Assembly (NCBI GenBank): GCA_019119675.1
Contig: DWWO01000104.1
Location: forward strand, 1-34,646
DNA from: Candidatus Mediterraneibacter faecipullorum
Lineage (GTDB): Bacteria; Bacillota; Clostridia; Lachnospirales; Lachnospiraceae
Reading direction: 5' to 3'
Length of the DNA stretch: 34,646 bases
Positions 8,028-16,304 of the stretch are shown piece by piece (the stretch's first letter is position 1; each line of letters begins with the position of its first letter). The position numbers and the translations under genes are program-made. Below the pieces are notes generated by a model. The model was not told the DNA's origin and did not search any database. It saw only the letters and a program-made list of their open reading frames with translations.

Positions 8028-9416
8028 CTATCCGATCACCCGGAACTCTTTCCATTTCCCACTCCGGAACCTCACCCAGAAGAATAGCGCTCGGATCATC
8101 CAGTCCAGACACATTGCGAGGGCAATGCCGATCACTCCCATATTCAGCAGGATGCCCAACAGGATCGAGAATACCACGCGGCAGCCGATGGTGGAGAAGA
8201 TACTGACATACATCGTGAATTTCACGTCACCTGCCGCCCGCAGCCCGTTCGCGAGAGCGCCCGAGAAAGGGTAAAACAGCGCGTTAAAAATGTTGTGTAT
8301 AACAACGAGGATCACGACCAGATGTGCCGCCTCGACCGAGAGCGCGTATCCTCTGAGCACAAGGGGTGTGATCAGCAGGATCAGTCCGTTCCAGACTATG
8401 GATGCAAGTACTGTGATCCGGAGCAGTTTTCTCATATAATAATCCGCGGCTTCTGTGTCTCCCGCTCCCATGCACTGCCCGATCACTGTGACAAATGCAA
8501 GCCCAAGTGCAGTCCCCATCAGCGCCGCCACAGACCAGAAGCTCTGCGCCACGCCGTTGGCCGCGATCTGCACCGTCCCGAAGAGAGCGGTGATACTGCT
8601 TAAGCCTACCTTGACTAGCTGGAACAGTCCGTTCTCGATACCGTTCGGCACGGCGATCCCGAGGATGCGTTTCACCATCTGTCCTTCCCACCGGAAGATA
8701 TTCTTCCACTGAAGCCTCACCTGTTCCTGCTGCCGGAAACATATGATCAGAATGACCACCGCGGAGAACGATCTGGCGATCAGTGACGGATACGCAACCC
8801 CCGCCACTCCGGCGTGGAACACGAACACGCCGATCGCATTTCCGGCGATATTGATACCGTTTGCCACAAGAGAAATGTTCATCGTTACATTTGTCTTTCC
8901 CATGCTCCGGCAGACGGCCGCCCCCGCATTGTAGACGGCGATCGCAGGATAAGAGTAAGCGGAAATCCTGAGATAGGTGACACATGCTGTCATCACATCC
9001 TGATCAACCTCGCCGAACAGAAGCCTTAAGAGCTGCCGGTTAAATATCAGGGATAAGATCATAGCCGCTGCGGAAAATACAGCGGATATCATCACAAGCT
9101 GTCCCGCCGAGAGATTCCCGTTCTTCCGGTTACGGCTCCCGATGTACTGGCTCACCACCACAGCGCCGCCGGATGCCAGAGCGGAGAACAGGAAGATAAA
9201 TACAGTATTGAACATATTGACAAGGGAGACGCCCGATACGGCCGCCTCCCCTGCATAACTTACCATAAATGTATCGGCCACTCCCACAAGGACTTCAAGA
9301 AGCTGTTCAAGAAAAAGAGGAAGAATCAGACCTTTTAAATCGTGATTGGAAAATATCTTCCGCTCCTCCGGTATTGTCTCAGCGGGCTCTGTGAGCCGGT
9401 ATATAAGTTGTTTCAT
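8028..9416 (-). CDS. MATE-family efflux transporter, LysR-linked
   Basis: Membrane efflux protein of 462 residues with two MatE repeats, the first starting near residue 28 (LKGLILPLFLEQLLEVLVGV, then ADTFMVSYAG). It is a different subgroup from the pump at 3539-4894 and has an extra charged N-terminal tail. The ribosome site is weak (GGTGAAG). A sigma-A promoter with a LysR-type operator lies 37-103 bases upstream, and a lysR gene follows 114 bases downstream, a common arrangement for an inducible export system. The exported compound is unknown; the shared operator with an aldo/keto reductase suggests a reactive carbonyl or related toxic compound, which is speculation. Confidence 0.92.
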   Translation of the reverse strand: MKQLIYRLTEPAETIPEERKIFSNHDLKGLILPLFLEQLLEVLVGVADTFMVSYAGEAAVSGVSLVNMFNTVFIFLFSALASGGAVVVSQYIGSRNRKNGNLSAGQLVMISAVFSAAAMILSLIFNRQLLRLLFGEVDQDVMTACVTYLRISAYSYPAIAVYNAGAAVCRSMGKTNVTMNISLVANGINIAGNAIGVFVFHAGVAGVAYPSLIARSFSAVVILIICFRQQEQVRLQWKNIFRWEGQMVKRILGIAVPNGIENGLFQLVKVGLSSITALFGTVQIAANGVAQSFWSVAALMGTALGLAFVTVIGQCMGAGDTEAADYYMRKLLRITVLASIVWNGLILLITPLVLRGYALSVEAAHLVVILVVIHNIFNALFYPFSGALANGLRAAGDVKFTMYVSIFSTIGCRVVFSILLGILLNMGVIGIALAMCLDWMIRALFFWVRFRSGKWKEFRVIG

Positions 9417-9452
9417 TGGACTTCACCGCCAGATGATATTTCTTTCAGGTAA

Positions 9453-9519
9453 AGTATAGTTCTTTGGCGCTGATATATCCAATACTTAGTTTTAATGTCT
9501 TTTCATGCTCAAAAAGCAT
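9453..9519 (-). promoter_or_regulatory. MATE promoter with LysR-type operator (copy B)
   Basis: TTGGAT (9477-9482), an 18-base spacer and TATACT (9453-9458) on the minus strand. Upstream at 9481-9519 lies the 39-bp element: ATGCTTTTTGAGCAT (T-N11-A dyad), then CATT and CTAAGTATT, abutting the -35 box as expected for LysR activation. The blocks AATACTTAG, ATG, ATGCTCAA and AGCAT (plus-strand reading) are identical and equally spaced in copy A at 1380-1418. Confidence 0.68.
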
Positions 9520-9533
9520 AAGATAAAAAGTAT

Positions 9534-10169
9534 TTAAAGTTTGTTATAATTCTGTATCCTGTCGATCAGAAAAGAAGAGATCGTAACTGTAATAACAGAA
9601 TATATGATCCTGGAAAGAGGAATATATGTCAGTGAAAGACCTAACACTGTCAGATCCGTGAAAAGATACGACCGGGATAACTTCCATCGGGTAATGCGTG
9701 AAATAGTGAGAGCCAGCGCATCATCTCCTCCGCTTGACCCGCCCTGCCGTATGATCATCCCGACTCCGACTCCGACAAAAATGCCTCCACTGACAGCAGC
9801 CAGTAATGGATATTCAGATAAATCCGGCAGCATCGGCGGAAACATTTCCCAGACCTTATAGAAAAGAGAAATACACGAAGTTGATATGACTGATGTCGTT
9901 ATAAATCTTCCGCCCAAATATTTAAACGCCAACAAGTAACATGCAATATCCAATACTGGTGTAATATACGCCGGAGAAAAACCACACCAATGCTCGATCA
10001 GAAGCATCAGTCCGATTACTCCCCCTTCTGTAATCCCAGTCTGCTGATGTATATTATGGATACCGAAAGAACAGATCATTGCACCGGCCACAATAGCCAT
10101 GATCTTCCCGACAGTCACCCCTTCGGCTGCCTTCCTGAATAAATCCGTCATCTTTCTTCCTATCATCAT
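9534..10169 (-). CDS. YitT-family membrane protein
   Basis: Predicted inner-membrane protein of 211 residues with about five hydrophobic segments. Family signatures visible: TGITEGGVIGLMLLIEHW near residue 45, PVLDIACYLLAFKYLGG, and RQGGSSGGDDALALTISRI near residue 140. It matches the YitT/DUF161 membrane domain but lacks the C-terminal DUF2179 domain of long members. The biochemical role of the family is not settled. Start: ATG ATG with GGAGA six bases upstream. It is transcribed divergently from a MerR/BmrR-type regulator, across a promoter with the 19-base spacing and dyad typical of MerR-activated genes, so it is the likely target. Confidence 0.85.
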   Translation of the reverse strand: MMIGRKMTDLFRKAAEGVTVGKIMAIVAGAMICSFGIHNIHQQTGITEGGVIGLMLLIEHWCGFSPAYITPVLDIACYLLAFKYLGGRFITTSVISTSCISLFYKVWEMFPPMLPDLSEYPLLAAVSGGIFVGVGVGMIIRQGGSSGGDDALALTISRITRWKLSRSYLFTDLTVLGLSLTYIPLSRIIYSVITVTISSFLIDRIQNYNKL

Positions 10170-10204
10170 TCTTTCTCTCCTTGAATACCTCTTCGTTCAA
10201 AGAT

Positions 10205-10235
10205 ATAATAAAGAATATAGTAACTATAATGTCAA
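10205..10235 (-). promoter_or_regulatory. MerR-type promoter for the YitT gene
   Basis: On the minus strand: TTGACA (10230-10235), a 19-base spacer, TATTAT (10205-10210). The over-long spacer contains the dyad TATAGTTACTATA. A 19-base spacer with a centred dyad is the hallmark of promoters untwisted by MerR-family activators. The MerR gene begins ten bases beyond the -35 box on the other strand, so the same site would also govern its own expression. Confidence 0.75.
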
Positions 10236-10245
10236 GGAGCAGAAC

Positions 10246-11088
10246 ATGGAAAATTTATTTTCAATCGGCGAAGTATCCAAGTATCAGAATATTTCCAAGC
10301 AGACTTTGATTTTTTATGATAAAATCGGTCTGTTTCGCCCGGCTTATGTAGATCCTGACAATGGATACCGCTATTACAGTGCCGGTCAGATCGATTATCT
10401 GGATACTATTTTGATCATGAAGAAAATAGGGTTTTCATTGAATGAAATCAAAACACACATGCAGCATTACAATATTGACAGCAGCTTAACTGCTTTAAGA
10501 AATCAGATCAGTGTGATTGACCGGAAGATCGAAGAATTGCGTCTGATCCGCAGCAGAGTGCTGCATCGATGTGAGCAGATGGAAGCTTCTAAGACATATC
10601 GCAAAAATGATAATACCGTTATTGTTGAAGATATGGACGTTCAGTATATTCTGTTTCAGCCTGTAGAAAAGCCGTATACATTAAAAGAAATAAGTATTGC
10701 GACCAAAAAATGCTTTGCCAGTTCTTTTCAGAAACAATTGCCAATCTTCTTTCAGAGCGGTGTGATCGTCCCTTTGCAGCATATTAGAGAAGGACGCTTT
10801 ACTGAGGCTGTAATGGCTTTTCTGCCTATCGAGAAAACCGACAGAGCCGAAAATATAAAACAGCTTCCGGCAGGGAAATGCGTCAGTATTTACCATGTGG
10901 GAGATTATCTCTCCATCGGACGCTCGTACCAGAAACTGCTGAGTTATTGCAAAAATAATTCTTATAAAATTCTGTCAGATGCATATGAATTCTGCATCAA
11001 TGACTATCTTACTTCTCACGATGAAAATGAATACATCACGAAAATTGTCTTCTATGTCGAGCAGGCCGGAGCGGCGTACTCATCGTAA
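10246..11088 (+). CDS. MerR-family regulator, BmrR-like with effector-binding domain
   Basis: Regulator of 280 residues. Residues 5-72 form a MerR helix-turn-helix (FSIGEVSKYQNISKQTLIFY, then DKIGLF, DNGYRYYS); a dimerisation helix follows to about 120, then a GyrI/BmrR-like effector domain. Start: ATG at 10246 with AAGGAG six bases upstream; the longer frame extends back through the neighbouring promoter. Such proteins sense small, often hydrophobic or cationic compounds and activate a transporter gene. The only adjacent candidate is the divergent YitT-type gene. The end (after FYVEQ) may have been altered because remnant DNA starts right after the stop, but nothing is clearly missing. Confidence 0.88.
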   Translation: MENLFSIGEVSKYQNISKQTLIFYDKIGLFRPAYVDPDNGYRYYSAGQIDYLDTILIMKKIGFSLNEIKTHMQHYNIDSSLTALRNQISVIDRKIEELRLIRSRVLHRCEQMEASKTYRKNDNTVIVEDMDVQYILFQPVEKPYTLKEISIATKKCFASSFQKQLPIFFQSGVIVPLQHIREGRFTEAVMAFLPIEKTDRAENIKQLPAGKCVSIYHVGDYLSIGRSYQKLLSYCKNNSYKILSDAYEFCINDYLTSHDENEYITKIVFYVEQAGAAYSS

Positions 11089-11103
11089 GGAAGTACATCC
11101 CAA

Positions 11104-11498
11104 TGTTGCTAATGACCAAAGCCGCTGATCCTGAAAATGACAGCAGCAGTTGATGAAGATATTCTGGATATGGTGGATAAGACAGCCGACGAATTCCGGG
11201 CTCTGGACGACATCACCGGAGGCGAAGTGCATATCGGCTGCGCAGAATCTTTCCAGATAAAATATCTGGCGCAGACGATAAAAGAATTTAAGCAAAAGTC
11301 CCTCTGTTCCGGTATCACCTCACAAGCGGAAATACAGAACAGGTAACCGAGCGTCTGGACAGAGGACTGATCGATTTTGCCGTCATTGTAGAGCCGCCGA
11401 ATCTCTCCGGCACGATAAACCTTGCCTACAACGGCTCTGTATTTGTAAAAGAAGGTCTGGGATATATGCTTACTTTCGATCGTCTCATAGATACAGGC
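11104..11498 (+). pseudogene. LysR regulator remnant
   Basis: Pieces of a LysR-type protein in more than one frame fill this gap. From 11137 one frame reads DEDILDMVDKTADEFRALDD and GEVHIGCAESFQIKYLA up to KEFKQK; after a probable one-base deletion near 11300 the next frame continues LFRYHLTSGNTEQVTERLDR, GLIDFAVIVEPPNLS. It then skips roughly 60 residues to GTINLAYNGSVFVKEGLGYM and stops matching at LTFDRLIDT, where the neighbouring operon begins. The DNA-binding domain is absent. This is a dead gene with an N-terminal loss, a frameshift, an internal deletion and a cut end. It is not the same gene as the LysR at 7023-7913. Confidence 0.8.
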
Positions 11499-13166
11499 TC
11501 AGACGCCCATCTTTTCAAGCGCGTAGATTGCGGCTCCTGCCGCACCAACGATCTCCGGTTCTTCGCAGATGTAGAGTTTTGAGCCGATCTTCTCCTCCAC
11601 CGCGCGCACGACGCCCGGATTCTTCGCCACGCCTCCGGTCATCATGAACTCCGGCTCCATACCCACGCGGCGCAGCAGGCCGGAAGCCTTGTTGGCGATC
11701 GCGTGGCAGACTCCGTCCGCGATGTCCGCCTTTTCCTTGTTGTTCGCGATCAGGGAAATGACCTCGGACTCTGCAAATACTGAGCACATGCTCGTGATCT
11801 CAATCTTCTCTTTTGAAGTCAGGGCGATGGCGCCCAGTTCATCCAGAGAAACTTCCAACGTACGGGCGATCATTTCGAGGAAACGTCCCGTTCCCGCCGC
11901 ACATTTATCATTCATGACGAAGTCTTTGACCTCACCGGTATCGCTTAAACGGATTGCCTTACTGTCCTGTCCTCCGATATCGAGGATCGTTCGGATCTTC
12001 GGGTTGAAATAGTGCGCGCCCTTGCCGTGGCAGCTGATCTCCGTCACATTTTCATCTGCAAACTCAATGCTCACGCGCCCGTATCCGGTGGAGACGATCC
12101 ACGAGATGTCTTCCTGCTTAAGCCCCGCCTTTTCGAGCACTTCATGCAGCACTCTGTCCGCACTGACACCGGATTTCGCACCGGTGCGCACTACGGAAAA
12201 TGCCTTTATCTTTCTGTCCTGATCCATAATGACCGCATTGGTCGATGTGGAACCGCTGTCTATACCCATTACATACATTGTGCCGTCTCCCTTTCTCTGT
12301 CTTTTCGGTGTCTTTCTCTCTGCTGTCAGTGACTCGAGAAATGCCTCGATCCTCGTGCGCACCTGTCCGCCGCTCTGTTTCGTGTAGTCTGTCTCCAGAA
12401 GGAGCAGCGGCCTCTTCAGCCACTCTTTCAGCCACGCATACTCATAAGCATAATTATCACAGAACTGCACCGTGTGATAGATGATGCCGTCCACACTGTC
12501 TGCGCTGCGCCGGATCAGTTCGTCCCGGTTCGCAGCCTGTTCCATCCTCATGCAGGGGAACTGGCTTAAGAGCCCTCTCGCATATCCCGTCATGACGTCT
12601 GTCTCGTCCACAAGAATCTTTCTCCCAAGTCCGGTGCAGGTCAGGTCGAACGCCACATTTGCACCGTTCTCGGCCAGGATCTTCTTAATGCTCTCGTTTG
12701 CCCGGGCGCCGATGATGCCGATGTTGACCGTGTTGTCCCTCACGGCATACTGCTGTTCTTCCTCTTTTCCTTTCAGAAATCCGCAGAATTTCTCTTCATC
12801 GAATGTATTCCCCGAGAACTTCTCATACTCTTCGATCATCGTCCGGATACGCTGCTCATAGAGCGTGATACCCGCGTCCTTCGTGATCCGGGGCGTATCC
12901 AGCATATAGATGAATTTGTCCGGGAACTCTTCCTTAAGGACATCATAGAGCCTGCGGATACTGTCGCAGCATGTGGTCAGGATCACGCCCTCGTAGTCGC
13001 TGTTCATGACCTCTTCCAACACACCTTTTGCGAAGCTGCAGATATTCGGGTGCATCCGGATCTCCGCCTGATTGAAATTTGTCACGTCCGGTTCGATCCG
13101 CTCCATCTTAACTCCCATGGATTCAAATACTTCCACAGGAGCATATTTACATATATAACCTAGCAT
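11499..13166 (-). CDS. 2-hydroxyacyl-CoA dehydratase subunit fused to its ATP-dependent activase
   Basis: A 555-residue two-part protein. Residues 1 to about 285 resemble the HgdB/YjiM-type dehydratase subunit, with cysteines in HPNICSF and TTCCDSIRR and the family ending LLLETDYTKQSGGQVRTR. Residues 297-555 form a complete HgdC/BadF-type activase: GIDSGSTSTNAV nucleotide loop, DIGGQDSK, and the two cysteines in NDKCAAGTGRF and SMCSVFAESE that hold the [4Fe-4S] cluster shared by the activase dimer. The activase injects electrons into the dehydratase with ATP hydrolysis. At the joint there is GGGAG eight bases before ATG at 12278, giving a 259-residue product of normal activase size, so a separate activase may also be made. 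It overlaps the upstream dehydratase gene by seven bases, indicating coupled translation. The substrate is unknown. Confidence 0.88.
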   Translation of the reverse strand: MLGYICKYAPVEVFESMGVKMERIEPDVTNFNQAEIRMHPNICSFAKGVLEEVMNSDYEGVILTTCCDSIRRLYDVLKEEFPDKFIYMLDTPRITKDAGITLYEQRIRTMIEEYEKFSGNTFDEEKFCGFLKGKEEEQQYAVRDNTVNIGIIGARANESIKKILAENGANVAFDLTCTGLGRKILVDETDVMTGYARGLLSQFPCMRMEQAANRDELIRRSADSVDGIIYHTVQFCDNYAYEYAWLKEWLKRPLLLLETDYTKQSGGQVRTRIEAFLESLTAERKTPKRQRKGDGTMYVMGIDSGSTSTNAVIMDQDRKIKAFSVVRTGAKSGVSADRVLHEVLEKAGLKQEDISWIVSTGYGRVSIEFADENVTEISCHGKGAHYFNPKIRTILDIGGQDSKAIRLSDTGEVKDFVMNDKCAAGTGRFLEMIARTLEVSLDELGAIALTSKEKIEITSMCSVFAESEVISLIANNKEKADIADGVCHAIANKASGLLRRVGMEPEFMMTGGVAKNPGVVRAVEEKIGSKLYICEEPEIVGAAGAAIYALEKMGV

Positions 13167-14500
13167 GCTCTCTCCTGCTCCTCCTCTGCTGTCTGTCTCA
13201 TATAGCCTGCTCCGCCTTTGCCGGCTGTCTCTGCCTCATCTCCCGTTTCCAGCATTTCCAGAAATGCTTCAAGACGTGTTTTGATCTGTCCGTCATGGCT
13301 GTTGCGCTTATCTATGCCGTCGCCATCCAGGATCAGCATCGGAATCTCCCTCTCCTGCAGTTTCTCCTTGAGCAAAAGACTGCCGCCCGATGACTGCTTG
13401 CAGCCCCAGTGACAGAACTGGATGACCGCGTCCGGGTGGAGTGTATCCGCGAGGTGTTCGACCATCTCCGCCTTGTGGGAGTAAGAGCCGTTATACAGAT
13501 TCCGGATGATCTTCTTAGAGAGCGCGTGGAACGGCCTCGTCTCGTCCATCTCCTCCATAGAGTCAATGATGATATCACTGGCAATGATCTGATACTTCCG
13601 GTTTGAATTGAAGTAACTCTGCAGCGTCTCCTGATAGAACGGGAGCAGATGGATCCACAGGATCTTCTTTCCGTCGAATTTCGGATAGTTCTCTATATCC
13701 TTTATCATGAACCGGATCAGGTCAAGGAACTCCTGCGTTCCGATGAGCAGATGCATCCCCATCATCATATAGAGATGGCTGATGAGCTCACCCGGATAAT
13801 ACCGCTCACTCTGGAGCTTGAAGAAGCGCATCAGCTCTTTTCTCGTCTCATTTTCGATGCGTATTGCCCGTTTGAGTTTTTCTTCGTCAAAAGGTTTTCC
13901 GAATCGTCTCCCGAGCTCTGATGCGAACTCCTTCAACTGTTCCGCCAGATAATTGACCGACGCCTCGTCATCCCGGTACGGAACATCGAGGAATGTAAAC
14001 GGAACCCCTTTCTTCTTCTCCAGATACCGGAATGTATTCAGGTTCCCGTCACATGAGAGAGAAGTCGTCACGGCATACTCCGGCACCGGCACCGCGCCGC
14101 TGTCAATGGCTCCCACAAATGTCTTGTGGTAGGAACACAGGGTCGGCGCAATTCCCGTATTCTGCGCATAGTCGATAAAGAAATCTTCCAGATGATACCC
14201 GCTGAAATAGCAGGAAAGACACTCGATAGAGAGTGTGTTAAGTCCGAAACACCCGATGATCTCACAGGGTGAAAAAATATTGCCCCACACGTAGCGATCC
14301 GGGCGGCCAAGCGAATCAGCCACAAAGGACATCATCATGGATTCCAGCTTCTGGTATCCTTTGGATATCCCTTTCTTCGGAAGCACCTTGGTGCGGAGCT
14401 TGTTCAGCTTAAATCCGAGCAGCATCTGATCCCAGCTCTGACCGGGATGAGCCGCCGTCTGTTCTTTTACATAGTCAATATATTTGTCTGCGATCCACAT
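13160..14500 (-). CDS. 2-hydroxyacyl-CoA dehydratase large-subunit-like protein
   Basis: A 446-residue member of the HgdA/HgdB (2-hydroxyglutaryl-CoA dehydratase D-component) family. Cysteine motifs that could bind the iron-sulfur cluster are seen in FSPCEIIGCFGLN, IECLSCYFSG, TLCSYHK, SLSCDGN and QFCHWGCKQSSGG. The C-terminal ILDGDGIDKRNSHDGQIKTR region is typical. It should form a dehydratase with the N-terminal part of the next gene, activated by the fused activase, in the oxygen-sensitive radical dehydration of an (R)-2-hydroxyacyl-CoA or a related reduction. Start: ATG with GGAGGG seven bases upstream. First gene of a two-gene operon. The last 25 residues are low in complexity and may be linker. 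Genuine 2-hydroxyglutarate specificity cannot be asserted. Confidence 0.88.
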   Translation of the reverse strand: MWIADKYIDYVKEQTAAHPGQSWDQMLLGFKLNKLRTKVLPKKGISKGYQKLESMMMSFVADSLGRPDRYVWGNIFSPCEIIGCFGLNTLSIECLSCYFSGYHLEDFFIDYAQNTGIAPTLCSYHKTFVGAIDSGAVPVPEYAVTTSLSCDGNLNTFRYLEKKKGVPFTFLDVPYRDDEASVNYLAEQLKEFASELGRRFGKPFDEEKLKRAIRIENETRKELMRFFKLQSERYYPGELISHLYMMMGMHLLIGTQEFLDLIRFMIKDIENYPKFDGKKILWIHLLPFYQETLQSYFNSNRKYQIIASDIIIDSMEEMDETRPFHALSKKIIRNLYNGSYSHKAEMVEHLADTLHPDAVIQFCHWGCKQSSGGSLLLKEKLQEREIPMLILDGDGIDKRNSHDGQIKTRLEAFLEMLETGDEAETAGKGGAGYMRQTAEEEQERAC

Positions 14501-14642
14501 TTATGATCCCTCCAGATTTCACACAGATGTCTGATATAGTTCACGCTGTTATCCAAAAATCTACAGCATAAATATATAGCACATTTCTGCGGAAATTTCC
14601 AGAGGGGAATCTTTCATACTATGCAGCATAACACATTAAATA

Positions 14643-14700
14643 TTTCTTTTATAAAAGAAACTATTTGACATTCTTTCTGATTATTCTATAATAAAAGAAA
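14643..14700 (+). promoter_or_regulatory. Promoter of the ATPase gene flanked by repeats, with a perfect palindrome
   Basis: TTGACA (14665-14670), a 16-base spacer and TATAAT (14687-14692) form a near-consensus promoter. Upstream, TTTCTTTTATAAAAGAAA (14643-14660) is a perfect 18-base palindrome. Its right arm ATAAAAGAAA recurs at 14691-14700, exactly 40 bases later, so the copies bracket the promoter. This could be an operator for a repressor; none is identified. Confidence 0.7.
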
Positions 14701-14715
14701 GAAGGAGGGGTGCTT

Positions 14716-15924
14716 ATGATCTCACGCGAGAAATATTTAAATCAAATAAAAGACTTTATCGATAAACCGGTCATAAAAGTTATAACCGGCATGAGGCGCT
14801 GCGGAAAAAGTGTGATCCTTCAACAGATAAAGGAACTTCTTCTTTGCCAAGGCATTGACGGAACACAGATTTTTTATGTCAATTTTGAATCATTGAAATA
14901 TGAAAATCTGAAAGACTATCGGAGTCTTTATCAAGCCGTTACCGATGCTGTGCGAAAATCTGACGGACGCCTATATATACTGCTGGATGAGGTGCAGGAA
15001 GTAGAAGGATGGGAAAAAGCAGTTAACTCTTTCCGGGTAGATTTTGACTGTGATATCTATATAACTGGCTCCAATGCCAGACTGCTGGCCGGAGATCTGG
15101 CAACTCTTCTCTCCGGCAGATATGTGGAAATCCATATCTATCCGCTTTCATTTAATGAATATCTTGCGTTTGCGGAGTCAAACGAAGAGGAAAAGAGTCT
15201 GAGTATTCAGGAAAATTTTGCGAACTATCTCCGCTATGGCGGGCTTCCCGGAATCCATGAGATGAAATGGGATGAAGAACGCATCTATCAATATCTGTGT
15301 GACATTTATAATTCTGTTCTGCTCAAGGATGTAATAAAAAGAAACAACATCCGTGATACAGCACTTTTGGAAAATATCATCAAATATCTGATGGATAATA
15401 TCGGAAATACTTTTTCCGCAAAAACGATCTCCGATTTTCTCAAAAATCAGGGACGGAAACTGAGTACAGAAACCGTATATAACTATCTGCATGCACTGGA
15501 AAATGCATTTCTCATAAATAAAGTCAGCAGATATGATATCAAGGCAAAACGTCTGCTGGAAACTCGGGAAAAGTATTACCTCTCGGATCTGGGCATCCGT
15601 CATGCTGTCATCGGCTATCATGATGACGATATTGGCGGACTTCTGGAAAACATTATTTATCTGGAGCTGCTGCGAAATGGGTATACTGTCCGGATTGGAA
15701 AGCAGGGTGCTGCAGAAGTCGATTTTGTCGCAGACCGTTGTGATGAAAGAATTTATCTCCAGATCTGCTATATACTCACACAAGAAAACACAGATCGTGA
15801 GTTCAGGCCGCTGGAAACGATCAGCGACAACTATGAAAAAATCGTGCTTTCAACTGACACCCTGCTCCATATAAACAGAGCGGGAATCCGCCAGAAAAAT
15901 ATCATTGATTATCTGAGGAGCTGA
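14716..15924 (+). CDS. AAA-type ATPase with DUF4143 domain
   Basis: A 402-residue protein of the widespread ATP-binding/DUF4143 group. Walker A is GMRRCGKS near residue 26, Walker B is LYILLDEVQEVEGWE near residue 90, and sensor-type TGSNARLLAGDLATLLSGRY follows. The DUF4143 region with YLSDLGIRHAV and a nuclease-like VDFVAD lies in the last third. The physiological role is not established; members are often found in mobile or defence-like settings as single genes. Start: ATG at 14716 with AAGGAGG seven bases upstream; a GTG at 14710 is too close to the ribosome site. It has its own strong promoter and is divergent from the dehydratase operon. Confidence 0.9.
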   Translation: MISREKYLNQIKDFIDKPVIKVITGMRRCGKSVILQQIKELLLCQGIDGTQIFYVNFESLKYENLKDYRSLYQAVTDAVRKSDGRLYILLDEVQEVEGWEKAVNSFRVDFDCDIYITGSNARLLAGDLATLLSGRYVEIHIYPLSFNEYLAFAESNEEEKSLSIQENFANYLRYGGLPGIHEMKWDEERIYQYLCDIYNSVLLKDVIKRNNIRDTALLENIIKYLMDNIGNTFSAKTISDFLKNQGRKLSTETVYNYLHALENAFLINKVSRYDIKAKRLLETREKYYLSDLGIRHAVIGYHDDDIGGLLENIIYLELLRNGYTVRIGKQGAAEVDFVADRCDERIYLQICYILTQENTDREFRPLETISDNYEKIVLSTDTLLHINRAGIRQKNIIDYLRS

Positions 15925-15955
15925 CAGGTTGAAGCTTCCATATCCCATATGCAGA

Positions 15956-15992
15956 CAGCAGAGGAAGAGTGCCGTACACTTCTCCTCTGCTG
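15956..15992 (+). terminator. Hairpin after the ATPase gene, possible terminator
   Basis: CAGCAGAGGA (15956-15965) pairs perfectly with TCCTCTGCTG (15983-15992), with partial extension inward. It lies about 30 bases past the ATPase stop. There is no T run after it, so termination is uncertain; it may be a 3' stabilising stem. Confidence 0.45.
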
Positions 15993-16032
15993 AGTTGCCT
16001 GAAATATTAAGGCAGCTTCACTGCAAAGTTAA

Positions 16033-16220
16033 TCATCGTTCTTCCACCTTCTCATATTCATCTTTTAACATTTGTCTTCCGGTGTCGGTTATGATATAAG
16101 ATTTCCGCCTGATATCTGCCGGACTTTTTCCATAATGTCCACACCGCAGCATTCCTCTGTCAGGGCAAGAAGGATATAATACATCGGTTCTGTCAATGTC
16201 TGAAATTGTTCTCTTGCCAT
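16033..16220 (-). pseudogene. PadR-family regulator remnant
   Basis: From ATG at 16220 the frame reads MAREQFQTLTEPMYYILLAL, TEECCGVDIMEKVRQISGG, the typical start of a PadR winged-helix regulator, then hits a stop. In the next frame the sequence resumes RKSYIITDTGRQMLKDEYEK, VEER, the wing and following helix. About 25-30 residues between, including the recognition helix, are missing, and the join shifts the frame. Its ATG overlaps the TAA of the preceding reading frame (TAATG), a sign of former translational coupling with the membrane protein upstream. PadR regulators are often paired with DUF2812 proteins, which fits that neighbour. Confidence 0.75.
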
Positions 16221-16304
16221 TACATTACCCCCAGTTTTTCCCTCACGGTCTGTATCTGAGCGTCGTCCAGTTCCGTATCCGAACTCAGCACGAGCAGCAC
16301 TTCA

